A stretch of 64,000 nucleotides of DNA from Vagococcus fluvialis (GCF_003337315.1 NZ_QPJV01000011.1:19690-83689), one strand, 5' to 3'; numbered from the stretch's first letter, positions 16,656-26,842 are shown. The notes: a model not told the origin generated them from the sequence alone. Numbers and translations: made by a program.

Positions 16656-17391
16656 GTCTATTTTTTGTCTAATTCTTCTAGGTCTCTTTGTTTTACCAAC
16701 TAAAGTAATTGCAGTAGATGTTAATGAGTTAAGTGATACCATTAATAAAATTTCTGGAAATACTGGTTCTTCTGATTCTGTGAAAATGTTTGTCATGATG
16801 ACAGTTTTAACATTAATTCCAGCTTTATTAATATTAACAACTTCTTTTACAAGAATAATTATGGTTTTATCATTTGTTAGAAGTTCGTTGGGAACTCAAC
16901 AGACACCTCCTAATCAGGTATTGATTGGAATAGCTTTATTCTTAACCTTTTTCATTATGCATCCTGTGTATAACGAGGTTAATAAAGTTGCTATCCAGCC
17001 ATTAATTAAAGATGAAATATCTCAATCAAAAGCAATTGAGGAAGCAGAAAAACCAATAAAGAAATTTATGTTAAAAGAAACACGAGAAAAAGATTTAGCA
17101 CTGTTTGTTAAATATAGTAACTTAGAGAAAGTAAAAAATCCTGAGTCTCTTCCAACATATGTTGTTGTTCCAGCATTTTTAATAAGCGAGCTTAGAACAG
17201 CATTTAGTATAGGTTTCCTTATTTTCATTCCTTTTTTGATTATAGACATGGCAGTATCAAGTATTCTGATGTCTATGGGGATGTTTATGTTATCACCTGT
17301 AATGATTTCTTTACCATTTAAACTACTGTTATTCGTATTAGTAGATGGATGGTATTTAGTAGTCGAAACTCTCGTTCGTGGATTTCAGTGA
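16639..17391 (+). CDS. fliP: flagellar export gate protein FliP
   Basis: This 250-residue membrane protein has a cleavable-looking N-terminal signal (KSIFCLILLGLFVLPTKVIA), which is characteristic of FliP, and four further helices. The family motifs TSFTRIIMVLSFVRSSLGTQQTPPNQV and FLIFIPFLIIDMAVSSILMSMGM are intact. FliP forms the helical pore of the export gate with FliQ and FliR. The order fliO-fliP-fliQ-fliR is complete. Confidence 0.95.
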   Translation: MKKQIKSIFCLILLGLFVLPTKVIAVDVNELSDTINKISGNTGSSDSVKMFVMMTVLTLIPALLILTTSFTRIIMVLSFVRSSLGTQQTPPNQVLIGIALFLTFFIMHPVYNEVNKVAIQPLIKDEISQSKAIEEAEKPIKKFMLKETREKDLALFVKYSNLEKVKNPESLPTYVVVPAFLISELRTAFSIGFLIFIPFLIIDMAVSSILMSMGMFMLSPVMISLPFKLLLFVLVDGWYLVVETLVRGFQ

Positions 17392-17404
17392 GGAATGATT
17401 TATT

Positions 17405-17668
17405 ATGACAATTCAAATGGTTTTAGATGTCATGCATCAAGCTTTTCTAAAAATAATTCTAATAGCAGGGCCAATACTACTAGTAGCGATGGTCGTAGGA
17501 TTAGTAATAAGTATTTTACAAGCTACAACACAAATACAAGAACAAACATTAAGTTTTGTTCCAAAATTATTAACGGTTTTTATTAGCTTAATTATTTTAG
17601 GAAATTTTATGTTAAATGTATTAATAGAATTTACAAAAAGTTTATTTAAGATTATGTCGTCTTTGTAA
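17405..17668 (+). CDS. fliQ: flagellar export gate protein FliQ
   Basis: This 87-residue protein with two helices (ILIAGPILLVAMVVGLVISILQATTQIQEQTLSFVPKL) matches FliQ. It packs around FliP and FliR in the export gate. The ATG at 17405 lies 13 bases after the fliP stop. A frame-shifted open frame overlaps it and is not coding. Confidence 0.95.
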   Translation: MTIQMVLDVMHQAFLKIILIAGPILLVAMVVGLVISILQATTQIQEQTLSFVPKLLTVFISLIILGNFMLNVLIEFTKSLFKIMSSL

Positions 17669-17680
17669 GGTTGGTTGAAA

Positions 17681-18439
17681 ATGAATGATATATTAGCAAC
17701 ATTTTTTTTAGTGTTTTGTCGAATATCTAGTTTTATGGTAATTTCGCCAGGTTTTTCATTAAAACAAGCTCCTAACCTTTTAAAGGGACTGCTTAGTTTA
17801 TCATTCAGTGTCACTGTTCTTAGTTCATTACAAAAAATAGTAGTTTTTCAAAATCTATTTATATTCTCTTTACAGTCTTTTAAAGAGATTCTTGTTGGAA
17901 TGGCTTTAGGATTTATCGTCCAGTTAGTATTTTCTGCCATTGAAATGGCAGGCCAAATTATTGATTTTCAAGTGGGATTTTCAATGGGATCAGTTTATGA
18001 TCCTGGAGTCGGAATTCAAGGTTCAAACTATGGGAGACTGTATTATTGGCTAGCACTAGCTGTTTTTTTCTTTACGGATATGCATCATTTAGTCATAGAT
18101 AATTTGATTCAATCTTTTAGCATTATTCCAATTACTGAAATGTCCATGCATGGTAACACAGTTGAAGGTATGATGATTTTATTTGTAGAAGTATTTAAGA
18201 TATCAATCCTTCTTGCAGCACCAGTAGTTTTAGTGGCTTTAGTGACGGATTGTGTATTAGGAATTATTTCTAGAAGTGTTCCTCAAATTAATGTTTTGAT
18301 GTTAGGAATGCCGATGAAAATTTTAATAAGTTTCTTTTTTGTTCTATTATTTATGCCAAATCTTATTGAGTCAATTCAGAAAGTTTTGCCTGATATTAGT
18401 AGGTACTTAAATGAATTTATGGAATCTTTAGTGAGGTGA
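17681..18439 (+). CDS. fliR: flagellar export gate protein FliR
   Basis: This 252-residue polytopic membrane protein has about six hydrophobic segments. FliR signatures are LVFSAIEMAGQIIDFQVGFSMGSVYDPG and ALVTDCVLGIISRSVPQINVLMLGMPMKI. The ATG at 17681 is chosen over the TTG at 17675 because AAGG at 17667-17670 is better spaced for the ATG. It completes the FliPQR pore. flhB begins 4 bases after its stop. Confidence 0.95.
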   Translation: MNDILATFFLVFCRISSFMVISPGFSLKQAPNLLKGLLSLSFSVTVLSSLQKIVVFQNLFIFSLQSFKEILVGMALGFIVQLVFSAIEMAGQIIDFQVGFSMGSVYDPGVGIQGSNYGRLYYWLALAVFFFTDMHHLVIDNLIQSFSIIPITEMSMHGNTVEGMMILFVEVFKISILLAAPVVLVALVTDCVLGIISRSVPQINVLMLGMPMKILISFFFVLLFMPNLIESIQKVLPDISRYLNEFMESLVR

Positions 18440-18443
18440 GATT

Positions 18444-19511
18444 ATGGCTGATAAAGATGGAAAAACGGAAAAACCCTCCGCTAAAAAATTAAAAGATGCT
18501 AGAAAAAAAGGAGATATAGTTAAAAGTCCAGAACTTGTTTCTGCCATATCTTTTTTTATATTTTCAGTATTTTTTATACCGTTATGGGAATATGTTATTG
18601 AAAAAAGCGTAGGTATTTTAAAACTTCATTTTTCCTTTCAATTTAATCATATAAATATTGAAGAAAATTTAAATGTGATTGCTATACAAAGCATAGTTAA
18701 ATTTCTGATTATTTTAGCCCCTTTTTTAGCAATTGGTTTTTTTAGTTCATGGATAAGTAGCATGTCTCAAGTTGGATTTTTATTTACAACAAAACCATTA
18801 AAACCGGATTTTAAGAAGTTGAATCCAATTAGTGGATTTAAAAACTTAGTAAGTAAGAAAGCTTTTTTTACTTTATTTAAAAACATTGGAAAACTAATTT
18901 TAATTTTCTTTATCACTTTAAAAGAAATTAAAAATGTTTTGATAGTTTTTTTCACAAGCTATTCTGTTGGCATTGAAACTTTACCAGAATTTGTTTTATC
19001 TTTTTTAAAAACATTATCTATAAAAATTGCGTTTATTTTACTTATTTTAGGAATTTTAGATTATGTTGTTCAATGGTTTGAATATCGTAAAAAATTAAAA
19101 ATGACTAAACAAGAAGTAAAAGATGAATTTAAACAGCAAGAAGGAGATCAACAAGTAAAAGCTCAAAGAAAAGGTCTATATTATCAAATGGTTTCTGGGA
19201 TGATGAATCAAGTAAAAGATGCAACAGTAATTGTCACTAATCCAACTCATTTAGCAATTGCTATTAGATACAATAAAGAAAGTGACGGGGCTCCTATTGT
19301 TATTGCAAAAGGTGCTGATCATATGGCAAAAAAAATTAGAGAAGAAGCAACAGAAAATAGAGTACCAATTTTGGAAAATAAACCTGTTGCAAGATCGTTA
19401 TATAAAACAACAGGTATAGGTGAACCAATACCTGTAGATATGTATGAAACAATGGCTGAGATTTTAGCGTTTGTTTATCAGATGAATGAAAAAAATAAGT
19501 ATAAAATATAA
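18444..19511 (+). CDS. flhB: flagellar export switch protein FlhB
   Basis: This 355-residue protein has four N-terminal membrane helices (about 30-205) and a cytoplasmic C-terminal domain. The autocleavage motif N266-P-T-H269 is intact (IVTNPTHLAIAIRY), so the hook-to-filament substrate switch should work with FliK. The N-terminus has the family EKPSAKKLKDARKKGDI. It is separate from fliR (no fliR-flhB fusion). Confidence 0.95.
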   Translation: MADKDGKTEKPSAKKLKDARKKGDIVKSPELVSAISFFIFSVFFIPLWEYVIEKSVGILKLHFSFQFNHINIEENLNVIAIQSIVKFLIILAPFLAIGFFSSWISSMSQVGFLFTTKPLKPDFKKLNPISGFKNLVSKKAFFTLFKNIGKLILIFFITLKEIKNVLIVFFTSYSVGIETLPEFVLSFLKTLSIKIAFILLILGILDYVVQWFEYRKKLKMTKQEVKDEFKQQEGDQQVKAQRKGLYYQMVSGMMNQVKDATVIVTNPTHLAIAIRYNKESDGAPIVIAKGADHMAKKIREEATENRVPILENKPVARSLYKTTGIGEPIPVDMYETMAEILAFVYQMNEKNKYKI

Positions 19512-19560
19512 GTCTTACAAAATGGATAGTAAAAAATAACTAATAAAGGAGGAAAATAGA

Positions 19561-21639
19561 GTGTTATCCAAATTAAATTTAAAACATCTAAATTACTCAG
19601 ATGTTATTATCTCCTTTATGGTTGTTGCTGTAATTGGTCTAATTATTATACCGTTACCTAGTACAATTCTTGATTTTCTAATCATTATTAATATGACAAT
19701 CGGTATTAATATCTTATTAATAACACTGTTTACAAAAAGTGTTTTAGAATTTGCAACATTTCCCACACTTTTATTGATTACTACAATGTTTCGCTTAGGG
19801 TTAAATATATCTTCAACTCGTTTAGTTTTAACTAAGGGAAATGCAGGTCATGTTATTGATGCTTTTGCAAATGTTGTAGCAGGAAATAATTATATTGTAG
19901 GAGCAGTTATTTTCATCATTATTACCATTATTCAAATGGTAGTTGTTACTAATGGTGCCAGTCGAGTTTCAGAAGTTTCAGCAAGATTTACATTAGATGC
20001 TATGCCAGGAAAGCAAATGGCAATTGATGCGGACTTAAATGCTGGTTTAATAACTGAAGACGAAGCGAAAAAAAGAAGAAAAGATCTTCAAAGAGAAGCA
20101 AGCTTTTATGGTGCTATGGATGGTGCTAGTAAATTTGTAAAAGGTGATGCTATTGCTGGAATTATCATTACTTTAATTAACTTAATAGGTGGTATATTAA
20201 TCTTCTCACTGATGCAAGGGATGGGTGTGTTAGAGGCACTTGATAGATTCGGTAAACTTGCGATTGGTGATGGTTTGGTCAGTCAAATACCATCGTTATT
20301 AATCTCTGTATCATCAGGTATTATTGTTACAAGATCTGATGATGACAATACTTTCGGTAATGCGATTAAAGAGGATTTCTTTCCTAATCCATTAATAGCC
20401 GGTATTGTTGCTTGCGTCATGTTTATAGTAGCACTAGTTCCAGGATTTCCTAAAATACCATTTTTTATAATGAGCGGTATTTTTGGGTTTATTGCCTTTA
20501 AGAAATACGAAAGTGAAGATTTAGAAGAACAAAGACAAATTGAAAGACGGCAAGAATTACTGCTTCTGCAAAAGGAAAAAGAATTGGAAGAAGATGATAG
20601 TGTCTCTTCTTTCCAAGTAGAGCCAATTTCAATTGAAATTGGTTATGCTCTTATTCCTATGACTGATGATAGCTTAGACAATTCATTAATGAAGCAAATA
20701 ATAAGTATTAGGAAACAATGTGCTCACGAATTAGGTGTATTGTTAACTCCTATTAGAATTAGAGATAATTTACAATTAGGTCCAAATGATTATTGCATCA
20801 AAATAAAGGGAAATGAAGTTGCTAGAGGTGAAATCTACCCAAATAAATTTATGGTTATAAATCCAGAAAATGAGCAGATGAAACTAGATGGGATTCCTGC
20901 AAAAGAACCTGCATTTGGTTTAGATGCTCTTTGGATAGATGAACATGATCGAGAAATAGCTGATATTCATGGTTCAACAATTGTAGAACCTGTAACGGTG
21001 ATTGCCACTCACCTTAAAGAAGTAATTTATAATAATACGGCAGAACTTTTAGGACGTCAGGAAGTAAAACACTTATTAGAAGGTATTAAAGATAAATATA
21101 ATGTTGTAATTGATGAGTTGATTCCAGAAATTATGAGGCTTGGTGAGGTTCAGAAGGTTCTTCAAAATTTACTAAAAGAACAGATACCAATTAATGACTT
21201 GGTAACTATTTTAGAAACATTAGCAGATTATGGAACAGCTACAAAAGATGTTGAAGTTCTGACTGAACACGTTAGACAGTCTTTAAAAAGAACTATTGTA
21301 AAACAATATCTAGGAGTAGACGGTGTTTTACGAGTTGTGACTTTACATCCGGAAGTAGAAGAATTGATATCAAAAAGTACTCAAAAAACGACTTCTGGTT
21401 CAGTTCCTGTGTTAAAACCTGATTTGATAACAAGATTATTTGATTCAATTAATCAAGTTAATCAAAGTCTAATAACTCAGAATATTCAGTATGTTATATT
21501 AGCGTCTCCTAATACACGATTAACTTTTAGAAAATTAATCTCTTATAATTTTCCGGAAGTAGCAGTATTATCACTTAACGAAGTTCCAAATGAAGTTGAA
21601 ATTGAAACTGTAGGTATGTTATCTCTAGATAACATTTAA
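19561..21639 (+). CDS. flhA: flagellar export gate protein FlhA
   Basis: This 692-residue protein has eight N-terminal helices. The highly conserved FHIPEP-type loop is visible as FTLDAMPGKQMAIDADLNAGLI at about residues 141-162 and REASFYGAMDGASKFVKGDAIAG shortly after. The C-terminal cytoplasmic domain (about 350-690) docks substrates and chaperones. It starts with GTG at 19561 behind AAAGGAGGAAA. No flhF or flhG follows; the next gene is the flagellar sigma factor. Confidence 0.95.
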   Translation: MLSKLNLKHLNYSDVIISFMVVAVIGLIIIPLPSTILDFLIIINMTIGINILLITLFTKSVLEFATFPTLLLITTMFRLGLNISSTRLVLTKGNAGHVIDAFANVVAGNNYIVGAVIFIIITIIQMVVVTNGASRVSEVSARFTLDAMPGKQMAIDADLNAGLITEDEAKKRRKDLQREASFYGAMDGASKFVKGDAIAGIIITLINLIGGILIFSLMQGMGVLEALDRFGKLAIGDGLVSQIPSLLISVSSGIIVTRSDDDNTFGNAIKEDFFPNPLIAGIVACVMFIVALVPGFPKIPFFIMSGIFGFIAFKKYESEDLEEQRQIERRQELLLLQKEKELEEDDSVSSFQVEPISIEIGYALIPMTDDSLDNSLMKQIISIRKQCAHELGVLLTPIRIRDNLQLGPNDYCIKIKGNEVARGEIYPNKFMVINPENEQMKLDGIPAKEPAFGLDALWIDEHDREIADIHGSTIVEPVTVIATHLKEVIYNNTAELLGRQEVKHLLEGIKDKYNVVIDELIPEIMRLGEVQKVLQNLLKEQIPINDLVTILETLADYGTATKDVEVLTEHVRQSLKRTIVKQYLGVDGVLRVVTLHPEVEELISKSTQKTTSGSVPVLKPDLITRLFDSINQVNQSLITQNIQYVILASPNTRLTFRKLISYNFPEVAVLSLNEVPNEVEIETVGMLSLDNI

Positions 21640-21703
21640 TAGATATAAGATCAATTTAGTATAGAGCAATATATTATAGCGTTATTGGGAAGGGGAAATT
21701 GTT

Positions 21704-22414
21704 GTGTATGAAGTTGATTACGAACACGAAATTGTCAAATACTTACCATTTGTTAAAAGAGTTGTTAATAGAATTGAAGTTAAATCAACTGACTATGATA
21801 AGGACGATTTATTTAATATAGGTGTTATCGGATTAATGGATGCATTGAAAAGATTTGATGTTTCTAAAAATGTATCTTTCGAAAGTTATGCCTATATTCG
21901 AATTCGTGGAGCAATAATTGATGAGATTAGAAAAACATCAAGGGTATCAAGAAACCGTATGAGTCATTTAGATCAATTCTATAAAGCTAAAGAAAAAATT
22001 GAATCTGAAAATATGACTGAAGCAACTGATTTACAGATTTGTGAAGAATTAGGAATAAATTCTAAGCAACTATCGAAAATTCATGAAACAGTGCATTATT
22101 TAGCCAATATATCATTAGAAGATACAATTTTTACAACACAAGGTGAATCACTAGAATTAAAAGATATAGTCGAAGATACACAAACAATACCAATTGATGA
22201 AATATTATTAGATGATGAAAAAAAAGTAGCTTTAAGAAATTCCATAGAGAAGTTACCTGAAAGAGAACAAATTATTCTAAATTTATACTATGTTGAAGAA
22301 TTGACTTTAAAAGAGATTGCTGAAGTATTAGATGTCTCAATTCCAAGAGTTTCACAATTACACGGCAAAATTTTAATAAAACTAAAAAAACTAATTGAGG
22401 AGGAATTAGAATGA
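21704..22414 (+). CDS. sigD: flagellar RNA polymerase sigma factor SigD/FliA
   Basis: This 236-residue sigma-28 family protein has region 2 near residues 10-85 (DKDDLFNIGVIGLMDALKRFDVSKNVSFESYAYIRIRGAIIDEIRK), region 3 in the middle, and region 4 near 180-232 (LPEREQIILNLYYVEELTLKEIAEVLDVSIPRVSQLHGKI). The start is GTG at 21704 after AGGGGAAA. It should recognise the TAAN-N14/15-CCGATA elements found ahead of motAB, both mcp genes, flgM and fliC, and be held by FlgM. Its stop overlaps the next start by 4 bases (ATGA). Confidence 0.95.
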   Translation: MYEVDYEHEIVKYLPFVKRVVNRIEVKSTDYDKDDLFNIGVIGLMDALKRFDVSKNVSFESYAYIRIRGAIIDEIRKTSRVSRNRMSHLDQFYKAKEKIESENMTEATDLQICEELGINSKQLSKIHETVHYLANISLEDTIFTTQGESLELKDIVEDTQTIPIDEILLDDEKKVALRNSIEKLPEREQIILNLYYVEELTLKEIAEVLDVSIPRVSQLHGKILIKLKKLIEEELE

Positions 22415-23115
22415 TAAGAAGTATGGATACATTACAGAAAAGTTTTAATATTTTACAAAAAAAGCAAGAAAATACAAGTTCAAATGTTTCAAATGTTAAT
22501 ACATTTGGTTTTAAAAGCCAAAAAATTATTCAAAAAACAGATAAAGAAAAACAAATGTTTAATCATCTAAAAGGACCTCAATTAAATGATAAGAATGAAA
22601 TAGGAACATTTATTTTTGGTAATCGAATTGATGAAATCAATAAAAATATGACAACGGGTAGCATGAAGCAGACAAATAAACAAACAGACTATGCTATTTT
22701 AGGAGATGGATTTTTTAATATCCAACTAGCAAATGGAACGATTGGATATACTAAAAATGGTCATTTTCAAGTAAATGAGCAAAATCAATTAGTGACACAA
22801 GAAGGATATTTAGTTTTGTCTGATAATGGGCAACCTGTTGATGCAAGACAACAAAACCCAAATTTTAGATTAACAAAATTTAATGATTTAAATAATTTAA
22901 CTGCAATTGGTGAGTCATTATTTTCAGGAGTAAATGGTGAACAGGATTTAAATAGTCGTGTCGAAAACCATATGTTAGAAAGTTCAAACGTTGATATGGT
23001 GGATGAAATGACTGATTTATTACAAACAGCTAGGGAATTTGAAATAAATCAAAAAGCATTACACACTTCTGATGAGACATTAAGGAAATTAACTAATGAA
23101 ATAGGAAGAGTATAA
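22411..23115 (+). CDS. flgF: flagellar rod protein FlgF-type (FlhO-like)
   Basis: This 234-residue protein of the hook-basal body family has the N-terminal motif NTSSNVSNVNTFGFKSQKI, the middle motif DYAILGDGFFNIQLANGTIGYTKNGHFQV and the C-terminal ESSNVDMVDEMTDLLQTAREFEINQKAL. B. subtilis has two such distal/proximal rod proteins, FlhO and FlhP, encoded together; the pair here matches. The first residues are somewhat divergent (EN in place of the usual DI before the SN motif). It overlaps the sigma gene by 4 bases. Confidence 0.85.
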   Translation: MIRSMDTLQKSFNILQKKQENTSSNVSNVNTFGFKSQKIIQKTDKEKQMFNHLKGPQLNDKNEIGTFIFGNRIDEINKNMTTGSMKQTNKQTDYAILGDGFFNIQLANGTIGYTKNGHFQVNEQNQLVTQEGYLVLSDNGQPVDARQQNPNFRLTKFNDLNNLTAIGESLFSGVNGEQDLNSRVENHMLESSNVDMVDEMTDLLQTAREFEINQKALHTSDETLRKLTNEIGRV

Positions 23116-23132
23116 AAAGAGGTGCTACTAAT

Positions 23133-23870
23133 ATGAATTCAGCTTTATCAATAAGTAAATCTGGACTAAAAGGGTTACAAACAAATCTAGATATTACTTC
23201 TAATAATATTGCAAATGTCAATACTATAGGTTTTAAAGAAAAAAATGCAAATTTTCAAGAGTTACTTAGAAATGATGTTATTTCAGAAAATAGAGGAATT
23301 GCAAATGGTATTTCACGAGGTACTAAAATAACACAGGGACAAAACAACAACAAGCAAGGAAGTTTAATTTCTAGTAATCATCCCTTTGACTTAGCTATTT
23401 CAGGAGAAGGTTTTTTTGGAATTAGATTGCCAAATAATCAACTAGCCTATTCACGGGATGGATCATTTAGATTTGATTCAGAAGGAACATTAAGAAATAG
23501 TGCAGGAAATACTGTTGAAATAACACTATCAGTTCCTAAAAATGATTGGCCAGAAGGTATTCCTTCTATAAATGAAAAAGGAATGGTTAGTGTGGCAGGG
23601 ATGCCAGTAGGAGAAATTCCAATTTTTAGTGGAGACTTAAGCGAACAATTGATAGACATTGGAAATAATCAATACGTCTTACCAAATGGAAGAATTGCAG
23701 AGAGACTGGACAATCCAGAAATTAATCAATTTTATTTGGAGTCATCTAATGTTAATTTGGCAGACTCAATGTCAGAAATGATTCTTACACAAAGAGCATA
23801 TTCTATGAATACAAAAGTTTTACAATCAACAGATGAGATGATGCAGCGAATTAATGAATTTAAACAGTAA
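23133..23870 (+). CDS. flgG: flagellar distal rod protein FlgG-type (FlhP-like)
   Basis: This 245-residue rod protein has DITSNNIANVNTIGFKEKNANFQELL at about residues 20-45, FDLAISGEGFFGIRLPNNQLAYSRDGSF in the middle and ESSNVNLADSMSEMILTQRAYSMNTKVLQSTDEMMQ at the C-terminus. It should follow FlgF in the rod and carry the hook. The ATG at 23133 follows AAAGAGGTGCTA. An FtsE-like ATPase gene starts 15 bases after its stop. Confidence 0.9.
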   Translation: MNSALSISKSGLKGLQTNLDITSNNIANVNTIGFKEKNANFQELLRNDVISENRGIANGISRGTKITQGQNNNKQGSLISSNHPFDLAISGEGFFGIRLPNNQLAYSRDGSFRFDSEGTLRNSAGNTVEITLSVPKNDWPEGIPSINEKGMVSVAGMPVGEIPIFSGDLSEQLIDIGNNQYVLPNGRIAERLDNPEINQFYLESSNVNLADSMSEMILTQRAYSMNTKVLQSTDEMMQRINEFKQ

Positions 23871-23885
23871 AAGGATTTGAAATAA

Positions 23886-24596
23886 ATGATTAGATTTTCC
23901 CATGTTTATAAAAAATATACTGAGGGTAACTTGGCGTTATCTGATGTTAGCTTAGACGTAAGTCAAGGAGAGTTTCTTTATTTAATTGGTCCTAGTGGTT
24001 CAGGAAAGTCAACAATTATTAAGTTATTAACTTGTGAAGAAAGACTAACACAAGGTTTTTTACAGATTGGGAATATTGATTTATTAAAACTGCCAGATAA
24101 AAAACTACCTGATTATCGTAGACAGATAGGTGTGATTCCACAAGATATTTTTTTATTAGATCACTTAACAGTATATAAAAATATTGTATATTCGTTAAAT
24201 GCTATTGATTTTGATAGAAAAAAAATAAAAGAGAAAGCTCTAGCTGCTCTAAGTCAGGTGGGAATGTTGAGTTTTAAAAATGATTATCCTTCAGAATTAT
24301 CCATTGGTCAGCAACAAAAAGTGGCCATTGCTAGGGCAATTGTAAATAATCCTAAAATTATTTTAGCGGACGAACCTACAAGCAATCTAGATAATAAATC
24401 TTCTATTGAAATCATGAGAATTCTTTATAAGTTGAATCAAGATGGAGCAACCATTTTAATGGCTACGCATAATTCGACAATAGTAAATACAGTTAGAAAT
24501 CGTGTGTTAGAAATAGATAATGGGGAGTTAGTTAGAGATCAAAGTAATGGCGATTATGGTCTATCAACTGATAACAAAGATATATTTATTATATAA
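23886..24596 (+). CDS. FtsE-like ABC transporter ATPase, orphan, within the flagellar operon
   Basis: This 236-residue ATP-binding subunit follows the FtsE pattern: IRFSHVYKKYTEGNLALSDVSLDV at the start, Walker A GPSGSGKST (about residues 36-44), Q-loop VIPQD, Walker B IILADEPTS and H-loop ATHN. The signature motif is LSIGQQQ instead of FtsE's LSGGEQQ. No FtsX-type permease or other transmembrane partner is encoded nearby. It sits 15 bases behind the rod gene flgG and just ahead of the first chemoreceptor promoter, so it is the last gene of the basal-body block. A role in controlling cell-wall opening for rod passage, as FtsEX does in division, is an inference only. It could instead be an ATPase with an unlinked permease. 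Confidence 0.85.
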   Translation: MIRFSHVYKKYTEGNLALSDVSLDVSQGEFLYLIGPSGSGKSTIIKLLTCEERLTQGFLQIGNIDLLKLPDKKLPDYRRQIGVIPQDIFLLDHLTVYKNIVYSLNAIDFDRKKIKEKALAALSQVGMLSFKNDYPSELSIGQQQKVAIARAIVNNPKIILADEPTSNLDNKSSIEIMRILYKLNQDGATILMATHNSTIVNTVRNRVLEIDNGELVRDQSNGDYGLSTDNKDIFII

Positions 24597-24618
24597 CAGA
24601 TTTTTTTTAGTTTGCTAT

Positions 24619-24644
24619 TAACTTCTATGTTATTTTTCCGATAG
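24619..24644 (+). promoter_or_regulatory. sigma-D-type promoter for mcp1
   Basis: TAAC (24619-24622), 14 bases, then TCCGATAG (24637-24644). The spacing is identical to that of the fliC promoter. It lies 38 bases upstream of the mcp1 start. Confidence 0.6.
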
Positions 24645-24681
24645 TGATATTGGAAGAATAATTATAGAAAGGGTGTTTTAA

Positions 24682-26748
24682 ATGATTAAAAGAGGTGCAA
24701 AAAAAAATAAGTCATTAGGTCCATTGATTATATGGTTTATCGTATCAATCAGCTTAATTCCAGTCATTGTTGTGTTATTTTTAAATATTAATGTTATGTC
24801 AACATTGATAACTAATAGGGTTGCTATTGAAGAAAAGAACAGTGTTAAAAGAGTTGCTGATAATATTGATAGTATTAGAAGAACTGTTGAAAGAACAGTT
24901 GATGCGTTATCTGATGAAACTGACTTAAAAGAAGTAAATCAAAACTATGAAAGTCAAGCAAAAGTTAGAAAACTTCTGAAATTAGTCCATAAATCTGATG
25001 AGAATTTTGAACATATCTATTATGCACCAGTTGGAAAAAATAACATATCTTCAATTTCTAGAGATGTCAATTTTAGAGAGTTTGAAAATCGTAGTTGGTA
25101 TGTTGAAGCAATGAAGAAACCAGGAGAATTAGTTTGGTCAAAACCAGATGCAGACATTAAAACAAATAAAATTACCATGACTTTATCAAAAGCGATAAAA
25201 AATGGAGATAAAATTGTAGGTGTCTTAGGAATCGATGTAGATTTATCGCAGATTTCTAGAATGGTAAGAGACACTAAAGTTGGAAATACTGGTTATATGA
25301 TGTTAGTAACTGAAGAAGGTTTAGTTCTTGGTTCAGGATTGAAAAAAAATGAAGGTAAGGATATCTCTGATACAGATTATTTTAAAAATAGAGACGGTGA
25401 CAAAGGGTTTGTAAAAGATATAGATGAAACCGCTTATTTTACAACTACTAAGAATGGTTTAATTCTTTATTCTGGAACTGAAAAGAATGAATTAAGTATT
25501 GAAAAAAGTAGTTTATTTAAAGTTTCCGGTTATGTTATTGTTATTTCCGGAATTTTAGCCTTTGTTTTAGCTGTTGGTATTTCTCGTGTTATTATTCGTG
25601 CAGCTAAAGTTTTAGTGGATTCATTCAAAAAAGCTTCACAAGGTGATTTAACTTCCAAAATTACTAGTACAAGAAGATGTATGGATGAAAAGGATTCAAA
25701 ACGTAAAAACTTTAAGTTTGTTGATAAAATATTTGGTGATGGGAAAATTAAAGAAGATGGTAATGAAATCGATCAGATTGCAAGTTCGTATAATAGTATG
25801 CTGACAGGTTTTTCTGGTCTCATAGAAGGGATTCAATTAGAAAGTAACCAAATCTCTGAAATGTCATCTTCGTTACTCGATATTTCAAAACAAACAACAT
25901 CTTCAACAGAAGAAGTTTCAGAAACAATTACAGGAATTGCCCAAGCTACAAGTTCACAAGCGGTAGATGCTGAAAAAACAGTTTCGGAAATGAATCAATT
26001 AGCCGAAATTATTGATGCTATTCATCAATCTTCTTTAGATATGAATAACAATACTGAAGTAGCTACAACTGTTAATATGAAAAATTCAGAATTAATGTTT
26101 AAAGTTTATGAAAATTGGGAGTTAGAACGACAAAAATTAGGAATACTTGTTGAAAGCATGGGTGAAATGAATAGTGATATTCAAAACATTACTAAAATTA
26201 TTCAAGTAATTACTGATTTATCTTCTCAAACCAATCTTTTAGCATTAAATGCTTCTATTGAAGCTGCTAGAGCTGGAGAAGCTGGTAAAGGTTTTGCTGT
26301 TGTTGCTGAAGAGGTCAGAAAATTAGCAGAACAAAGTTCAAATTCAACAAAAGATATTGAGACAATCATTGAAGAGATTCAATCGAAATCAGATGGAATT
26401 GTTTCGCAGGTTAAAGATTCGTTTGATGGCGGTGTTAAACAAACACAAGTGATTAACGAAGCGATTGATTCAGCTAATCAAGTCTCAGATCAGTTTGAAA
26501 TACTAGTTCAAGAAACAAAAGCTATTGATATGTTAAGTCAAGAGATTAAAAAACAAAAAGATTCAGTTTTACTTTCCGTAGAGAATATTTCTGCTTCAAC
26601 AGAAGAAAATTCTGCAGGCACAGAAGAAGTTTCTGCTAACGCTGAGGAAATTTTAGCTACAATGGAAGAATTTTCAAATAACATTAGTACTCTTGAAGAA
26701 ATAGCGAATATTCTAGAAGTTCAAGCTAACGGATTTGTTACTAAATAA
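24682..26748 (+). CDS. methyl-accepting chemotaxis protein 1
   Basis: This 688-residue transmembrane receptor has a first helix at about 12-36, an extracellular double-Cache-like sensor domain to about 275 ([54 protein letters not shown]), and a second helix around 280-303. HAMP and a signalling domain follow, with the invariant hairpin [38 protein letters not shown]. The HAMP connector (residues 321-360) is 40 residues instead of about 14. No C-terminal CheR-tethering pentapeptide is present. It has its own sigma-D-type promoter inside the fla/che cluster. Confidence 0.93.
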   Translation: MIKRGAKKNKSLGPLIIWFIVSISLIPVIVVLFLNINVMSTLITNRVAIEEKNSVKRVADNIDSIRRTVERTVDALSDETDLKEVNQNYESQAKVRKLLKLVHKSDENFEHIYYAPVGKNNISSISRDVNFREFENRSWYVEAMKKPGELVWSKPDADIKTNKITMTLSKAIKNGDKIVGVLGIDVDLSQISRMVRDTKVGNTGYMMLVTEEGLVLGSGLKKNEGKDISDTDYFKNRDGDKGFVKDIDETAYFTTTKNGLILYSGTEKNELSIEKSSLFKVSGYVIVISGILAFVLAVGISRVIIRAAKVLVDSFKKASQGDLTSKITSTRRCMDEKDSKRKNFKFVDKIFGDGKIKEDGNEIDQIASSYNSMLTGFSGLIEGIQLESNQISEMSSSLLDISKQTTSSTEEVSETITGIAQATSSQAVDAEKTVSEMNQLAEIIDAIHQSSLDMNNNTEVATTVNMKNSELMFKVYENWELERQKLGILVESMGEMNSDIQNITKIIQVITDLSSQTNLLALNASIEAARAGEAGKGFAVVAEEVRKLAEQSSNSTKDIETIIEEIQSKSDGIVSQVKDSFDGGVKQTQVINEAIDSANQVSDQFEILVQETKAIDMLSQEIKKQKDSVLLSVENISASTEENSAGTEEVSANAEEILATMEEFSNNISTLEEIANILEVQANGFVTK

Positions 26749-26752
26749 AAAT

Positions 26753-26790
26753 GGGACTGTGACATATTTATGTCACAGTCTCACTCTTAT
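26753..26790 (+). terminator. probable terminator after mcp1
   Basis: The inverted repeat GACTGTGACA / TGTCACAGTC (26755-26780) with a 6-base loop is followed by a T-rich stretch (CTCTTATTTTAAT). The U tract is imperfect, so some read-through into mcp2 is likely. Confidence 0.65.
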
Positions 26791-26815
26791 TTTAATAAAA
26801 AATCGAAAAGCCTAT

Positions 26816-26842
26816 TAAACTTTCCTTTAAAAATGTCGATAG
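26816..26842 (+). promoter_or_regulatory. sigma-D-type promoter for mcp2
   Basis: TAAA (26816-26819), 15 bases, then GTCGATAG (26835-26842), resembling the flagellar sigma consensus. It lies 35 bases upstream of the mcp2 start. Confidence 0.6.

Noticed and set aside
17395..17586. 63-codon frame overlapping fliQ
   Set aside because: It is Ser/Asn-rich, out of frame with the conserved FliQ sequence.
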